Positions 28,935-38,781 of a stretch of 64,000 nucleotides of DNA are shown one piece after another. A program made the translations under genes and the position numbers. Source of the DNA: an uncultured Rhizobium sp. (lineage in GTDB: Bacteria > Pseudomonadota > Alphaproteobacteria > Rhizobiales > Rhizobiaceae). The notes under the pieces were generated by a model that saw only the letters and a list, made by a program, of their open reading frames with translations, was not told the origin of the DNA and searched no databases. Position 1 is the stretch's first letter; each line of letters starts with the position of its first letter. Location: contig CAMFIF010000008.1 in NCBI GenBank assembly GCA_945952415.1, forward strand, positions 62,001 through 126,000, given 5' to 3'.

Positions 28935-29303
28935 TCAACGGCACAGTTTCAGGATGAAGTTCTCGGCCTTGAGGATGGCCGAACCGGCCTGCGCGACGAG
29001 CCCGGCATCGGCAGGCGTGTCTTCCAGGCGGCCGGCAACGGCGGCCACTTCATGCGCGCCGACGGCAAGAGCCGCCCCCTTGAGACGGTGGGCAACGGCC
29101 TGCCGCTGGGTGGTTTCTGCCGTGGAAAGCTCTGCAAGGCAGGCCCGCGCCTGACGGGCAAAGATCTGAAGAACTTCAATTTCCAGGGCTTTTTCGCCCA
29201 TGGTCTGCTTGGCCAGGTGAACGAGATCGATCGGACGGGTTGCGGAAGGGCAAGGTCCGTTGGAAACTTCCGGGGCCTCGAACGCGATATTCAGCGCTGC
29301 CAT
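28935..29303 (-). CDS. Hpt-domain phosphotransfer protein
   Basis: 122 aa four-helix phosphotransfer protein. The phospho-acceptor is His72 in VAHRLKGAALAVGA, with the usual LKG after it. The first 25 residues are probably flexible. The protein has no kinase or receiver domain, so it must be a relay partner of proteins elsewhere; CckA in this window already has ChpT as its known partner, so a direct link is not implied. The gene lies alone, divergent from the GPR homologue, with about 440 bases between. Confidence 0.88.
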   Translation of the reverse strand: MAALNIAFEAPEVSNGPCPSATRPIDLVHLAKQTMGEKALEIEVLQIFARQARACLAELSTAETTQRQAVAHRLKGAALAVGAHEVAAVAGRLEDTPADAGLVAQAGSAILKAENFILKLCR

Positions 29304-29742
29304 TGTTTTTGTCTTCCCTGTTATTGTTGTATCTATGCGCCATCCTGTGCCGCATCAGGACGCCATCCCGTTAAAAACCGGCGCAATCATGGCTGAAATC
29401 GGCAATTATGGTTAACGAGAACTAAATACCCGCAACAAAAGGACATATACCGCCGGTCAGGCTTTAAAATATGTTAACAAACCGGGCGGATGCCCTGCCC
29501 GAGGGGGCCGGGTTCATTGTGCAACACATCGGGATGTGGCACTAAAGCATTGTAAAGCTAGATAAAGGCGACGATACCGTCTTTCTGCCGTTCAATCGGG
29601 ACACTGGTGTCAAGCGGCGACACCCCAAGCGCCCGCGGCAGAATGTCGGTCAGTCAGTATGGAGTGCCTTTCGCAAATCGCAGCGCGCTCGGCCGCCCGC
29701 GGATCTGAGAGGTCACTTCCAACCGGAAACGAGGCAGTGCGC
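29304..29742. other. Intergenic region between the hpt gene and the GPR homologue
   Basis: About 440 bases that are much more A/T-rich than the surroundings (runs such as TTTAAAATATGTTAACAAA near 29463). It must hold the promoters of both divergent genes. A CtrA-like site lies at 29412. The frame of the GPR gene is open from 29659, but the first 28 codons are not convincing coding sequence. No RNA gene recognised. Confidence 0.5.
29412..29426. promoter_or_regulatory. CtrA-box-like site
   Basis: TTAA-CGAGAAC-TAAA matches the TTAA-N7-TTAA consensus for the cell-cycle regulator CtrA except for one base. It lies between the divergent hpt and GPR-type genes, 109 bases upstream of the hpt start. 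Confidence 0.35.
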
Positions 29743-32700
29743 ATGGCGAACGGAAGAGGCGGAGACCCCCTGGGTGACAAGGCCTATCAGGCTCTCGAGG
29801 ATGCCCTGCAACCGAAATTTGATGACAAAGGCCGGCCCCGTGCCGGTGCGAGGCCCGATGGCCGGGAGGCAAATGTGGCGGATAACATGAAGCAGCGTCC
29901 GAAGACGGCGGCCGAACAGGCAGCCCGCAGGCCCGGCGCCGAAGCCCCCCGTCCCGCACCCGAGGGCCCGAAAGGCCAGAGCGGCGCCCCGGCCAATGAC
30001 GGCCGGCGTTCGCCCTCGGCCATGCTGCGCAATCTGGAAGGCGCCTCCATGCGGGCGGCGATCCGGAATGCCACGCTGATCTCCCTGCTCTGGACCGCCG
30101 TCGTGATTGGCGCGGCACAGGGCCTCTATGGCGAGCAGCTCTGGCAGTTCTCGGCCGTCTCGGATGTCTTCGGCCTGCCCCGTCTCATCCTGCTGCTGCT
30201 GGCCATCGTGCTGCCGGTCATGATGATCTTTGCCTACTCGGTCATGATTGCCCGCGCCCAGGACATGCGCAATGCGGCCCGCTCCATGGCCGAACTCGCG
30301 CTGCGACTCGTCGAGCCTGAGAACATTGCCTCCGACCGCATCATGAATGTCGGCCAGGCCGTGCGCCGCGAAGTGACCGCCATGAATGAAGGCATCGAGC
30401 GCACCATTGCCCGTGCCACCGAACTCGAGGCCCTCGTCCATTCGGAAGTGAATGCGCTCGAGCGCAGCTATGCCGACAATGAAATGCGCGTGCGCTCCCT
30501 CGTGCAGGAACTCGGTTCCGAGCGCGAAGCGATCACCAGCCATGTGGAGCGTATCCGCTCGTCCATCATCGGTGCCAACGAGCAGCTGAAAGAGGAAATG
30601 TCGCTGGCAACCGAGGAAATCGCGGTGCGGCTTGCGACATCCGGCGAAGCCTTCGCCCAGATGATCGACACCCGCGCGGCCTCGCTTCTGGAAAAATCCG
30701 ATCTCGCTGCCCAGAACATCAGCGTTCTCCTCTCCGGCAAGGCGACCTCCATCGTGGAAGCGATGGATTCCTCCGGCCTCGCCCTCGCCCGTGAATTCGA
30801 TACCCGTCTCGAAGCCCTCAGCAACACGCTCGCCACCCGCGGCGGCGAGCTGCTCAGCCAGTTCGAGACCCGCGCCTCCACGCTGGACGCCAATACGGAA
30901 CGGCTGAATGCCGCGCTCAACGAGCGTGCCAACCAGCTGAACGAAACCCTGATCGCCCGCACCCGCGAGATCAACGAGAGCCTCTCCAGCGGCCATACCT
31001 CGCTGTCGGGCACGCTCGACGACGTGCTCGCCAAGCTGAATTCCAGCCTAGACGAGAAGAGCGCGACCTTCCGCCAGAACCTGCAGCTCACCGCCGACGA
31101 AGCCGTCATGGATCTCGATATCCGCTCGGGCTTCTTCGTCGAGCGCATGCAGGCCACCACCAGCCAGCTTTCGACTGTCTTCGACGAGCGTTTTGCCGAG
31201 TTTTCGGAAGCCTTCGAGCAGAAGTCCGGTTCGCTCGACACGAAGCTCATGGAAAGCCTGGCACGGGTCAACGACACGCTGGCAAGCGGCTCGGAATCGC
31301 TGGAAAGCATCCTCTCCACCAGCATCGACCGTCTCGGCGTTTCGCTGAACGACCAGTCCTTTGCGCTTGCCACCGCACTGGGTACCGGTCAGGAAGTCAT
31401 CGAGAACGCCATCGACAGCCGCGTGCGCGAAATCACCAGCACGCTCGAAAACCGCAGCAACGAGATCACCAGCTTCCTCAGCGACACCGCGCGCAGCATC
31501 AATGACAACCTCACGGAACGCACGGGCGAGATTGCCTCCTCGCTCGGTGCCCGTGCGGAAGAATTCACCACGACGCTGAACGCCAAGACCAGCGAAATCA
31601 CATCCACTCTTGCCGACAAGACATCGGAACTGACGACCGAGCTCGATTTCCGCACCATGGAACTGACGGCGGCGCTCGGCGCGCGCTCGGAGGAAATCAC
31701 CTCGGCCCTGTCGAACAAGACCACCGAGATCGCCTCCGCGCTGACGGAAAAGACCAGCGAGCTTTCGACCGAGCTCGATTACCGCACGATGCAGCTCACC
31801 GCAGCACTCGGCGCCCGCTCGGAAGAAATCACGACGGCCATTGCCTCCAGCACGCAGGAAATGAGCGCCTCGCTCTCCAGCCGCATGGAGGACATGAACC
31901 AGACGCTGGAAAACCGCACCCGCGAATTCAAGTCGGTGCTCGATCACCGCTCGGAGGAAATCACCAGCGCGCTGGCTGATCGCACCGCGGAAATCGCCGG
32001 CTCGCTCTCGGCCGCCGAACAGCGGATCGACACCGTCCTGCGCGACCGCAGCGCCGCGCTGACGGAGAAGATGACCGCCAATGCGGAAGAACTGACCGAA
32101 TCGCTGTCGAGCGCCGAAATCCGCCTCGACACGCTGCTGCGCCAGCGCGGCCAGGTCATCACCCAGGCCGTGGAAAACGGCGCCTCGGATATTTCGAGCA
32201 CGCTGGTTTCTGCCGAAAGCCGCATCGATCTCCTGATGCGCGAACGCGGCGGCGCGCTGGCCGAGGCCATCGCCAACAACACCGCCGATATCGGCGACAA
32301 GATCGACCAGCGCATGTCCGGCCTCGCCGAAGTGTTCAGCGACGGCAACCGGCAGCTTCTCGAAACCGTCGAAACCCAGACGGCCGCCCTGTCGAGCATG
32401 GCCGAATCCACCCAGTCGGCCATCAACGAGACGCTCGGCCGTCGCGCGGATGATTTCGCCCTCGTCCTCGAACAGGGCCGCGCCCGGATCGAGAACACGA
32501 TTTCCGTGCGCTCGGAGCGCCTGGCCGATGCAGTCGAGGCAAGCCGTGGCGATCTCGCCCGCACGCTCGACAAGAAGGCACAGGAACTTACCGATGCGCT
32601 GGCGGAAGGCACCCTCACGCTCGGCCTCTCGCTCGAAACCCAGGTTGCCACGGCGCTCGATGGCGTGGGCGATGCCGAACAGCGTCTGACCCAGGCGCTG

Positions 32701-35700
32701 GACAACAAGGCTGAAGCCCTGCGCCAGGCCTATGAAGACAACCAGCAGCGCCTGCAGAGCGTGCTCGAAGGCTCGGCCACCCGGCTCGAATCCACCATCC
32801 TCATCGGCGCCCGCCGCATCGAGGACACGGTGTCGAGCAGCGTCGGCCATATCGACGGCTCGCTCTCGACCAGCGCGCTGCAGATGGAGCAGACGCTCAA
32901 TGCTGGCGTCAGCCGCCTGACGAGCTCGCTCGAAAACACCGCGAACGAACTGAGCAATACCGTGCTGACCGGCGCAATGCAGATCGAGACGTCGCTGAGC
33001 ACCGGTTACGAGCAGATCCACGGCTCGGTGACGGAAGGCTACGAGCGGATTCACGGCTCGATCACCTCCACCCACGAGCAGATCCGCTCGACGCTGGAAA
33101 GCGGCCACGCCAATCTCGATGCCACGCTCCGCACCGCCCGCGGCCAGATGGAGACGGTTCTTGCCGAACAGACCATGGCGCTCGGCACCACCGTTGCGAC
33201 CAGCGCCAGCATGCTGGAACTGTCGCTCGAGGATCAGAGCACCGCGCTCCGCCAGGCGATCGAAAGCTCGTCCCGTGACATGGAAACCCGCCTGCGCGGC
33301 ACGGCCGGCATGATCGCCAGCCAGCTCAGCAGCGCCGCAACCGAAGTCAACAATGCCGCCACCCTCGCCTCCACCCAGGTGGAACAGACGGTAGACCTGC
33401 TGGCAAGCCGCATGCTGGATACCAGCAGCCGCGTCGAAACCAGCCTGAATGCGGTGGAAGATCGCATTCGCGACGGCGTTACCGGCATCACGCTGCGGGT
33501 GGACGAAGCCGCCCATGCCTTCGGCGACACGCTGGCCGAACGGGTACAGGACATCGACCGCGTCAGCACCGAAGCAACCGGACGGCTTGCCGACATGCTG
33601 GACAACCGTGTCGCCTCGATTGCCGACACCATGGGCAGCCGCACGGCCACCATCGACCAGAAGCTCGAGCAGCTTGACGGCGCGCTCGCCGTCGGCCTCG
33701 ACAATGTCAACCGCACGCTGGAGGAAAAGGCTGCCGGCCTCGCCATCACGCTCCGCGGTGCCGTTTCCGATGCCGCCGGCAATCTGGAAAGCGAAATCGG
33801 CCGCACCACCGAACGGCTCGGTGCCGCCAGCGACAGCTTCCTGGAAAAGATCGGCCAGAAGAACCTGGAATATACCCAGACGATGGAAGAGCGCTCGGAG
33901 CGTATCGTCAGCCGCGTGACCGATTCCCAGAACCGGCTCGCCGCCCAGGCCGCCGCCGTTGCGGAAACCTTCTCCGCCGCAGGCAATGCCATCGTCAACA
34001 AGGTCAGCGAGGCCGAAAGCCTTGTCAGCACGCAGGTCAACGCGATCACCGACGTGCTTGCCGGCGCCGAACAGACGCTGTCCAGCCAGGGCGCGGCAAT
34101 CCGTGACAGCCTCGGCGCCACCCGCGAGGAGCTGACGACAGCCCTCAACGATGTGGAACGGTCGCTTCAGGCCCGCAACGATGCGATCCGCACCGGCCTG
34201 GAAAACCAGGCCCGCGAGATCGACACCACGCTTGCCCAGGTAGACCGCGCGCTGGAAGCCCGCGGCAACGCCGTGCGCACCGCGCTTGACGAGCGCTCCC
34301 GCGAGCTCAATTCCGTGCTGGCGGGCCGCGCCCAGGAACTCAACCAGCTGGTCGACGAGAAGCTCACGCCCGTCGTCGAGACCTTCGCCGCCACCGGCCG
34401 CGAGGCTGCGGACCAGATCAGCATGGCCGCGCGCAACAGCGCCGAGCGCCTGCGCCAGGAAAATGCCGCCCTCATGGACGCCATGATCCAGCGGGCCGAA
34501 ACCACGGCGCAGAACCTCAACCGCGTCGAGACCACCCTCACCGAGAACGTCACCAGCCTCATCGACCGCCTGTCGCAGAGCAATGCCGGCATTGCGGCGA
34601 CGGTCACCACCACCGCCGAATCGCTGAAGGCCGCCAACGACCAGATGGACGAAACGGCGAACCGCTTCAGCGAAACCGCCGAGCGCGCCGCCGAGCGGGT
34701 CACCGCCTCCACGCGCTTCCTCGAAGGCAAGGTGGACAAGCTGTCCGGTCTCTCCTCCGACACGCTGGCCCAGGTCTCCAATATCGTGGCCCGCTTCTCG
34801 GATCACTCCAAGGTCCTTGGCCAGGCATCGGAACTGCTCTCGGCCGCGCAGAACAACCTGTCGAGCACGCTGGAAGAGCGGGAAGAGGCGCTGCGTCAGC
34901 TCGCCATCGGTCTCGTCAACCGGTCGGACGAAATCGCCGGCACCATGCGCTCTCTCGGCGAAATGGTGGATGGCGCCTTCGACCGCGCCGAGCAGCGCTC
35001 GCAGCAGGTGGCGGGCAGCCTTCGCCAGGGCTTCCAGTCTTCCTTCGCGGATGTGGGCCGTGTCCTCACGGATGCCGAGCAGCGCACCCAGCAGGTGGCC
35101 GATACCCTGCGCGAGACCATGGCCCGCGCCGGCCAGGATGCCAGCCAGTCGCTGGAAAAGTCCTTCACCGATGTCAGCCGCCTGCTGAACGAGACGGAAA
35201 AGCGGTCTGCTTCCGCCGCCGACAGCCTGCGCAATTCCGTTGCCGCCGCCGCGCAGAACGCCACCCAGCTTCTCGACGGCGCTTTCGGTGAAGCCGAGAA
35301 GCGTGCGACCTCGCTGTCGGAACGGATGCTCTCCAGCCTCACCGCCTCGCTGGCCGAGATCGACCAGGTGGTGGATACATCCGCCAAGAAGTCCGGCTCG
35401 GCCGCCCATGCCATGCGCGAAGCGCTCCGTCAGAGCGTGGAAGATGCGGTCGCCCGCTTCGACGGCGCGACCGAGGAAATCCGCCGCACGGCCAACGAGA
35501 TCCGCAAGGAACTCGACATGACCCGCAACGAGCTGAAGCGCGGGGCCTTCGATCTGCCCGAAGAGGCAAAGGAAAGCGCCGCCGCCATGCGCCGCGCCGT
35601 TTCCGAACAGATCAAGGCGCTGCAGGACATCTCGCAGATCGTCGGCAAGTCCACCCGCCAGTTCGAAGTGTCGGAGCAGTCGCTGCGGGCACTGGCCAGC

Positions 35701-36426
35701 GCACAGCCGGCCCCCCGCCCCTCCGTTCCGGTGATTTCTGACGATGACGGCGACCTGCGCGGTTCGCTCCCCATCGAGCGCACCGCCCCGGCCCGCACGC
35801 AGGAGATCCGCCGTGATCCCCCGCGCCAGGACTATCGCCGGGAGCCTACGCCCGAGCCCATGCGGCCGGAACTGCGCGAAAGCCGGATCGAGACCCGCCC
35901 CGAGCCGCAGCCCGAACCCCGTGGCGAAGGCGGTGGCTGGATCAGCGACCTGCTGCGCGGCGCCTCCCGCGAGGAACCGGTGGAAACGCCGCCGGCCCCG
36001 GCCCGCGCGCCGGTCGCACCGAGCCGCCCGGCTCTCGAAACCCCGGCTCCCGCACGCGCCAATGATCCGCGCAACCCGCGGCACATGGTGGAATCGCTGA
36101 ACTCGCTCTCCGTGGATATCGCCCGTGCCATCGATCACGATGCCTCGGTGGATCTCTGGCGGCGCTACCAGCGCGGCGAACGGGACGTCTTCACCCGCCG
36201 GCTCTACACGCTGAAGGGCCAGCAGACCTTTGACGACATCAAGCGGAAATACGAGCGCGAGCCGGAATTCCGCCAGGCCGTCGATCGCTACATTGCCGAT
36301 TTCGAAAAGCTGCTCGGCGATGTCGCCCGGACGGATAGGGACAAGACCATCACCCAGTCCTACCTGACCTCCGATACGGGCAAGGTCTACACCATGCTCG
36401 CCCATGCCTCGGGCCGGTTCAACTGA
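29743..36426 (+). CDS. Giant coiled-coil membrane protein, GPR/RgsE (Growth Pole Ring) homologue
   Basis: 2227 aa. An N-terminal region rich in Pro, Arg and Ala is followed by two close membrane helices (about residues 110-128 and 147-170), then some 1700 residues of almost unbroken helix built of 11-residue units, as in apolipoprotein A/E, a disordered Pro/Arg-rich stretch (about 1990-2105) and a conserved C-terminal domain (from HMVESLNSLSVDIARAIDHD). The size, the TM pair and the apolipoprotein-like repeats match GPR of Agrobacterium and RgsE of Sinorhizobium, a scaffold that forms a ring at the growing pole and is needed for polar growth. ATG 29743 is preferred (GAGGC upstream). The gene sits alone before a terminator. 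Confidence 0.88.
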   Translation: MANGRGGDPLGDKAYQALEDALQPKFDDKGRPRAGARPDGREANVADNMKQRPKTAAEQAARRPGAEAPRPAPEGPKGQSGAPANDGRRSPSAMLRNLEGASMRAAIRNATLISLLWTAVVIGAAQGLYGEQLWQFSAVSDVFGLPRLILLLLAIVLPVMMIFAYSVMIARAQDMRNAARSMAELALRLVEPENIASDRIMNVGQAVRREVTAMNEGIERTIARATELEALVHSEVNALERSYADNEMRVRSLVQELGSEREAITSHVERIRSSIIGANEQLKEEMSLATEEIAVRLATSGEAFAQMIDTRAASLLEKSDLAAQNISVLLSGKATSIVEAMDSSGLALAREFDTRLEALSNTLATRGGELLSQFETRASTLDANTERLNAALNERANQLNETLIARTREINESLSSGHTSLSGTLDDVLAKLNSSLDEKSATFRQNLQLTADEAVMDLDIRSGFFVERMQATTSQLSTVFDERFAEFSEAFEQKSGSLDTKLMESLARVNDTLASGSESLESILSTSIDRLGVSLNDQSFALATALGTGQEVIENAIDSRVREITSTLENRSNEITSFLSDTARSINDNLTERTGEIASSLGARAEEFTTTLNAKTSEITSTLADKTSELTTELDFRTMELTAALGARSEEITSALSNKTTEIASALTEKTSELSTELDYRTMQLTAALGARSEEITTAIASSTQEMSASLSSRMEDMNQTLENRTREFKSVLDHRSEEITSALADRTAEIAGSLSAAEQRIDTVLRDRSAALTEKMTANAEELTESLSSAEIRLDTLLRQRGQVITQAVENGASDISSTLVSAESRIDLLMRERGGALAEAIANNTADIGDKIDQRMSGLAEVFSDGNRQLLETVETQTAALSSMAESTQSAINETLGRRADDFALVLEQGRARIENTISVRSERLADAVEASRGDLARTLDKKAQELTDALAEGTLTLGLSLETQVATALDGVGDAEQRLTQALDNKAEALRQAYEDNQQRLQSVLEGSATRLESTILIGARRIEDTVSSSVGHIDGSLSTSALQMEQTLNAGVSRLTSSLENTANELSNTVLTGAMQIETSLSTGYEQIHGSVTEGYERIHGSITSTHEQIRSTLESGHANLDATLRTARGQMETVLAEQTMALGTTVATSASMLELSLEDQSTALRQAIESSSRDMETRLRGTAGMIASQLSSAATEVNNAATLASTQVEQTVDLLASRMLDTSSRVETSLNAVEDRIRDGVTGITLRVDEAAHAFGDTLAERVQDIDRVSTEATGRLADMLDNRVASIADTMGSRTATIDQKLEQLDGALAVGLDNVNRTLEEKAAGLAITLRGAVSDAAGNLESEIGRTTERLGAASDSFLEKIGQKNLEYTQTMEERSERIVSRVTDSQNRLAAQAAAVAETFSAAGNAIVNKVSEAESLVSTQVNAITDVLAGAEQTLSSQGAAIRDSLGATREELTTALNDVERSLQARNDAIRTGLENQAREIDTTLAQVDRALEARGNAVRTALDERSRELNSVLAGRAQELNQLVDEKLTPVVETFAATGREAADQISMAARNSAERLRQENAALMDAMIQRAETTAQNLNRVETTLTENVTSLIDRLSQSNAGIAATVTTTAESLKAANDQMDETANRFSETAERAAERVTASTRFLEGKVDKLSGLSSDTLAQVSNIVARFSDHSKVLGQASELLSAAQNNLSSTLEEREEALRQLAIGLVNRSDEIAGTMRSLGEMVDGAFDRAEQRSQQVAGSLRQGFQSSFADVGRVLTDAEQRTQQVADTLRETMARAGQDASQSLEKSFTDVSRLLNETEKRSASAADSLRNSVAAAAQNATQLLDGAFGEAEKRATSLSERMLSSLTASLAEIDQVVDTSAKKSGSAAHAMREALRQSVEDAVARFDGATEEIRRTANEIRKELDMTRNELKRGAFDLPEEAKESAAAMRRAVSEQIKALQDISQIVGKSTRQFEVSEQSLRALASAQPAPRPSVPVISDDDGDLRGSLPIERTAPARTQEIRRDPPRQDYRREPTPEPMRPELRESRIETRPEPQPEPRGEGGGWISDLLRGASREEPVETPPAPARAPVAPSRPALETPAPARANDPRNPRHMVESLNSLSVDIARAIDHDASVDLWRRYQRGERDVFTRRLYTLKGQQTFDDIKRKYEREPEFRQAVDRYIADFEKLLGDVARTDRDKTITQSYLTSDTGKVYTMLAHASGRFN
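31420..32079 (+). repeat. Twenty uninterrupted 11-residue repeats in the GPR homologue
   Basis: Reading in frame from 31420, every 33 bases starts a unit of the form [R/K][T/S]xE[L/I]TxxLxx, for example RTMELTAALGA and RSEEITSALSN. Units at 31618-31749 and 31750-31881 form a nearly identical 44-residue tandem pair in their first three units. No unit is longer or shorter than 11 residues over 660 bases. Confidence 0.85.
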
Positions 36427-36455
36427 TCTGCCCGACCCGGCAAGACACCCATCAG

Positions 36456-36486
36456 GAACGGCGCTTCGGCGCCGTTTTTGTTTTCA
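36456..36486 (+). terminator. Terminator of the GPR homologue
   Basis: AACGGCGC and GCGCCGTT pair around a TTCG tetraloop and are followed by TTTGTTTTC, about 30 bases after the stop. Confidence 0.85.
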
Positions 36487-36707
36487 GGGCCATGGCAAGT
36501 GGGAAGAGCACGATCAGCCGCGTTGCGGGAGGCGTGCAGGGGTTTGTGGAGAAAGCAGTGGGAAGCGGCCGCGGGCCGGCAGGGTCACGGGCAGCCTCGC
36601 AAGGCCATAGCATCCGCAAATGCCTATGGGCAAAAACCAGGGCCAACCGCAGCTCTGCGTTTATGATATTGCGCCTGTCCCGGAAGGGATCAGCAGCATG
36701 CCGCTCC

Positions 36708-37331
36708 TCAGAGCGAGGCGACCGTCCAGGCGACGATCTCGTCGGTCACGCTGCGAAAGGCCTTGTCGAGCGCCTTGACGAAGGAGGGGTTACCGCTGCC
36801 GGCCGGCACTTCTGCCGAAAAGCTCCGCTGCGCGCGGATGGTGCCGTTGCGGTCGTTGAGAAGCTTCACGGAAATTTCCACCCGCGCAACCGAGCTTCCG
36901 CCGGTGACGATCTCGAAGGCGCGGATATCGGACACGATCTGGTCGTCAATGGCGAGCCCCTGCCCCGGCGTTCCGACGCCCGAAAGCTTGCCTGTGCCTT
37001 CGAGCGCTTCCACGAGGCGCGCCTGAACGAGCTTCGGCAGCCGGTCGGCCCACTGGGCCTTGGAGAGATACTGGATTTCGGAGGCCCCAAGGCGCACCAC
37101 GATCTGCTCGCTGTTCAGCGCCTTGACGGCCGAAGGCTCGGTCACCAGCACCTGCCGCTTGCGGGCAGGCGCGGAAATGGCGGGCGAAAGCGCCGTGAGA
37201 TCATAGGTATCGGGGGCCGGACCGGTGCCGCAGCCGGAGAGAAGAAGGGTCACCAGCGAAAGCATGAGCCCGCGCCGCACGCGATGTTCATGAAGACAGC
37301 GCGCTTTCATAACCGAATTGACCAGAACCAT
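36708..37331 (-). CDS. PqiC-like lipoprotein of the Mla/MCE transporter
   Basis: About 207 aa. The lipobox LLLSGCG after a hydrophobic stretch marks an outer-membrane or periplasmic lipoprotein; the rest (TYDLTALSP, LVTEPSAVKALNSEQIVVR, LPKLVQARLVEALE) matches the ABC-type transport auxiliary lipoprotein family that includes PqiC. It is the last of four genes and probably bridges the MCE protein to the outer membrane. The frame begins at a GTG (37340) overlapping the MCE stop; the ATG at 37331 is preferred because AGGCGG lies eight bases before it, and a Met at 37310 is another option. Confidence 0.86.
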   Translation of the reverse strand: MVLVNSVMKARCLHEHRVRRGLMLSLVTLLLSGCGTGPAPDTYDLTALSPAISAPARKRQVLVTEPSAVKALNSEQIVVRLGASEIQYLSKAQWADRLPKLVQARLVEALEGTGKLSGVGTPGQGLAIDDQIVSDIRAFEIVTGGSSVARVEISVKLLNDRNGTIRAQRSFSAEVPAGSGNPSFVKALDKAFRSVTDEIVAWTVASL

Positions 37332-37336
37332 ACCAC

Positions 37337-38707
37337 TCACCGCCTGATGCGCCCGTCATATTGCTTGACCGTTTCCCCGCCGAAAATCAGCCGCTGCGGG
37401 TTTCGGTCAAAATTTGTAATTGTCTGGTTGAGATCCTGCACGGTCCGCCGGGTCTCGTCTACCAGCGTTTGCACATCGCGCAGGCCAGACCCGGCGAAAC
37501 GGTTGAGATTGTCGGCAATCGGGCCAATCCGCGCATTCAGCGTATCGGCGACCTCGCGGAAGGCAATCACCGTCTTCTTCGCCTCGGCAAAGAGCGACTT
37601 GCCGTCATCCGAACCGACGAGCCCGTCAACCTTCACGAGAATGCCGTCCACGCGGCTGGAGGCCGCATTGAGCTTCTTGGCCATTTCGGAAATGTCCGAC
37701 ACCATCCGGTCAATATCCTTGCGGCGCTTCTCCACGTCATCGGTCACGCCCCGGATCGAGGCGACGGCCTTGCGCGCATCCGCGGCGGCAGCAGAGACAT
37801 CGTCCACTGCCTTGCCGGTCTTGGCAGGATCGATGGAGGCCACCACCTTGTCCACCCGGGCGAGCGTATCATTGGCCGCATCGCCGAAACGCTTGAAGCT
37901 GTCGGCGGTTGCCTGCACCTTTTCCATGGTTGTCTGTATTTCGCCGGAAGCGGCCGCCAGATCCTGGCTCACCTTCTCGGCATTGGCGAGAATCGTGTCG
38001 ATCTTCTTGGCGTCGACCGATTTCACCAGATTTTCCACCGCCGCCAGCGTGCCGTCCAGCCGGCCCGAAAGCCCGGTCACCGTCTTCGATAGCGCGCTCA
38101 CACTCTCCAGAAAGGCATCGACGCCGTCGGCATTGTCGCTGAGCGCCTTGGAGAAGGTCTCGGCATTGCGCACCGTATTGGTCAGCGGACCGCGCGAATC
38201 CGCAACGAAACCCTGGATGTCGCCGATCGCCTTGTCGGCGCGGCCGAGGATCTTGTCTGCCGTCGCAAGCAGGTTGGTGACGCTCGACTGATCAGCCAGA
38301 AGCACCGCCCGCTCGCCCTTCCGGCGCGCCTCTTTCAACAGGTTCTCCTCACCCGTATCGCCGCCGGAAAGCTCCACATAGGCCGCGCCTGTCAGGCCCT
38401 GGATCTCGAGGATCGCCTTGGTGGAGCGGTAGATCGGCGCATCGGCGGATACTTCGGTGAAAGCGACGGAGAACTGCGGATCTTCGGCATCGATGGCAAG
38501 ACTGCGCACGGTGCCAATGGAAATCCCATTGAAGCGCACCGGCGAGCCGACGGACAGGCCGTTGGCCGAGCCGGGAATGCGGATGACCAGCTCTTCCATC
38601 GGCCCGCTGCGGCCGTATTGCGCCATCCAGTAGATGAAGCCGAAGGCCGCCGCGATGACGATCACGGCGAACAGTCCGACAATGGCGTAATTGGCTTTGG
38701 TTTCCAT
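37337..38707 (-). CDS. MCE-domain (MlaD-type) substrate-binding protein
   Basis: 456 aa. One N-terminal membrane anchor (YAIVGLFAVIVIAAAFGFIYWM) and an MCE domain (residues about 40-120, with GLSVGSPVRFNGISIGTV and ILEIQGLTGAAYVEL) are followed by about 300 residues of coiled coil (SVDAKKIDTILANAEKV and similar). It captures lipids and passes them across the periplasm; the long helical tail is the type thought to form a tube or needle. The stop overlaps the start of the lipoprotein gene. Gene order E-F-D-lipoprotein is typical of alphaproteobacterial Mla operons. Confidence 0.93.
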   Translation of the reverse strand: METKANYAIVGLFAVIVIAAAFGFIYWMAQYGRSGPMEELVIRIPGSANGLSVGSPVRFNGISIGTVRSLAIDAEDPQFSVAFTEVSADAPIYRSTKAILEIQGLTGAAYVELSGGDTGEENLLKEARRKGERAVLLADQSSVTNLLATADKILGRADKAIGDIQGFVADSRGPLTNTVRNAETFSKALSDNADGVDAFLESVSALSKTVTGLSGRLDGTLAAVENLVKSVDAKKIDTILANAEKVSQDLAAASGEIQTTMEKVQATADSFKRFGDAANDTLARVDKVVASIDPAKTGKAVDDVSAAAADARKAVASIRGVTDDVEKRRKDIDRMVSDISEMAKKLNAASSRVDGILVKVDGLVGSDDGKSLFAEAKKTVIAFREVADTLNARIGPIADNLNRFAGSGLRDVQTLVDETRRTVQDLNQTITNFDRNPQRLIFGGETVKQYDGRIRR

Positions 38708-38781
38708 GGATCGTTCAGGGCTTTCCGTTGGCAGTGCGGGACTGGACCCGAGAGGCGGTAGAAGATACGGGGGAACGGGGC

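Noticed and set aside
31048-36405. A 1785-codon open frame antisense to the GPR homologue
   Set aside because: The hendecad repeats use few codons with a stop in the reverse complement, so the frame is open by composition. The translation is Gly/Arg/Ala-rich with no motif, whereas the plus strand has repeats with protein-level constraint.
36487-36707. Possible gene fragment after the GPR terminator (frame from 36492)
   Set aside because: The frame runs far into the antisense of the Mla genes and no family motif is seen; the stretch looks like plain intergenic DNA.
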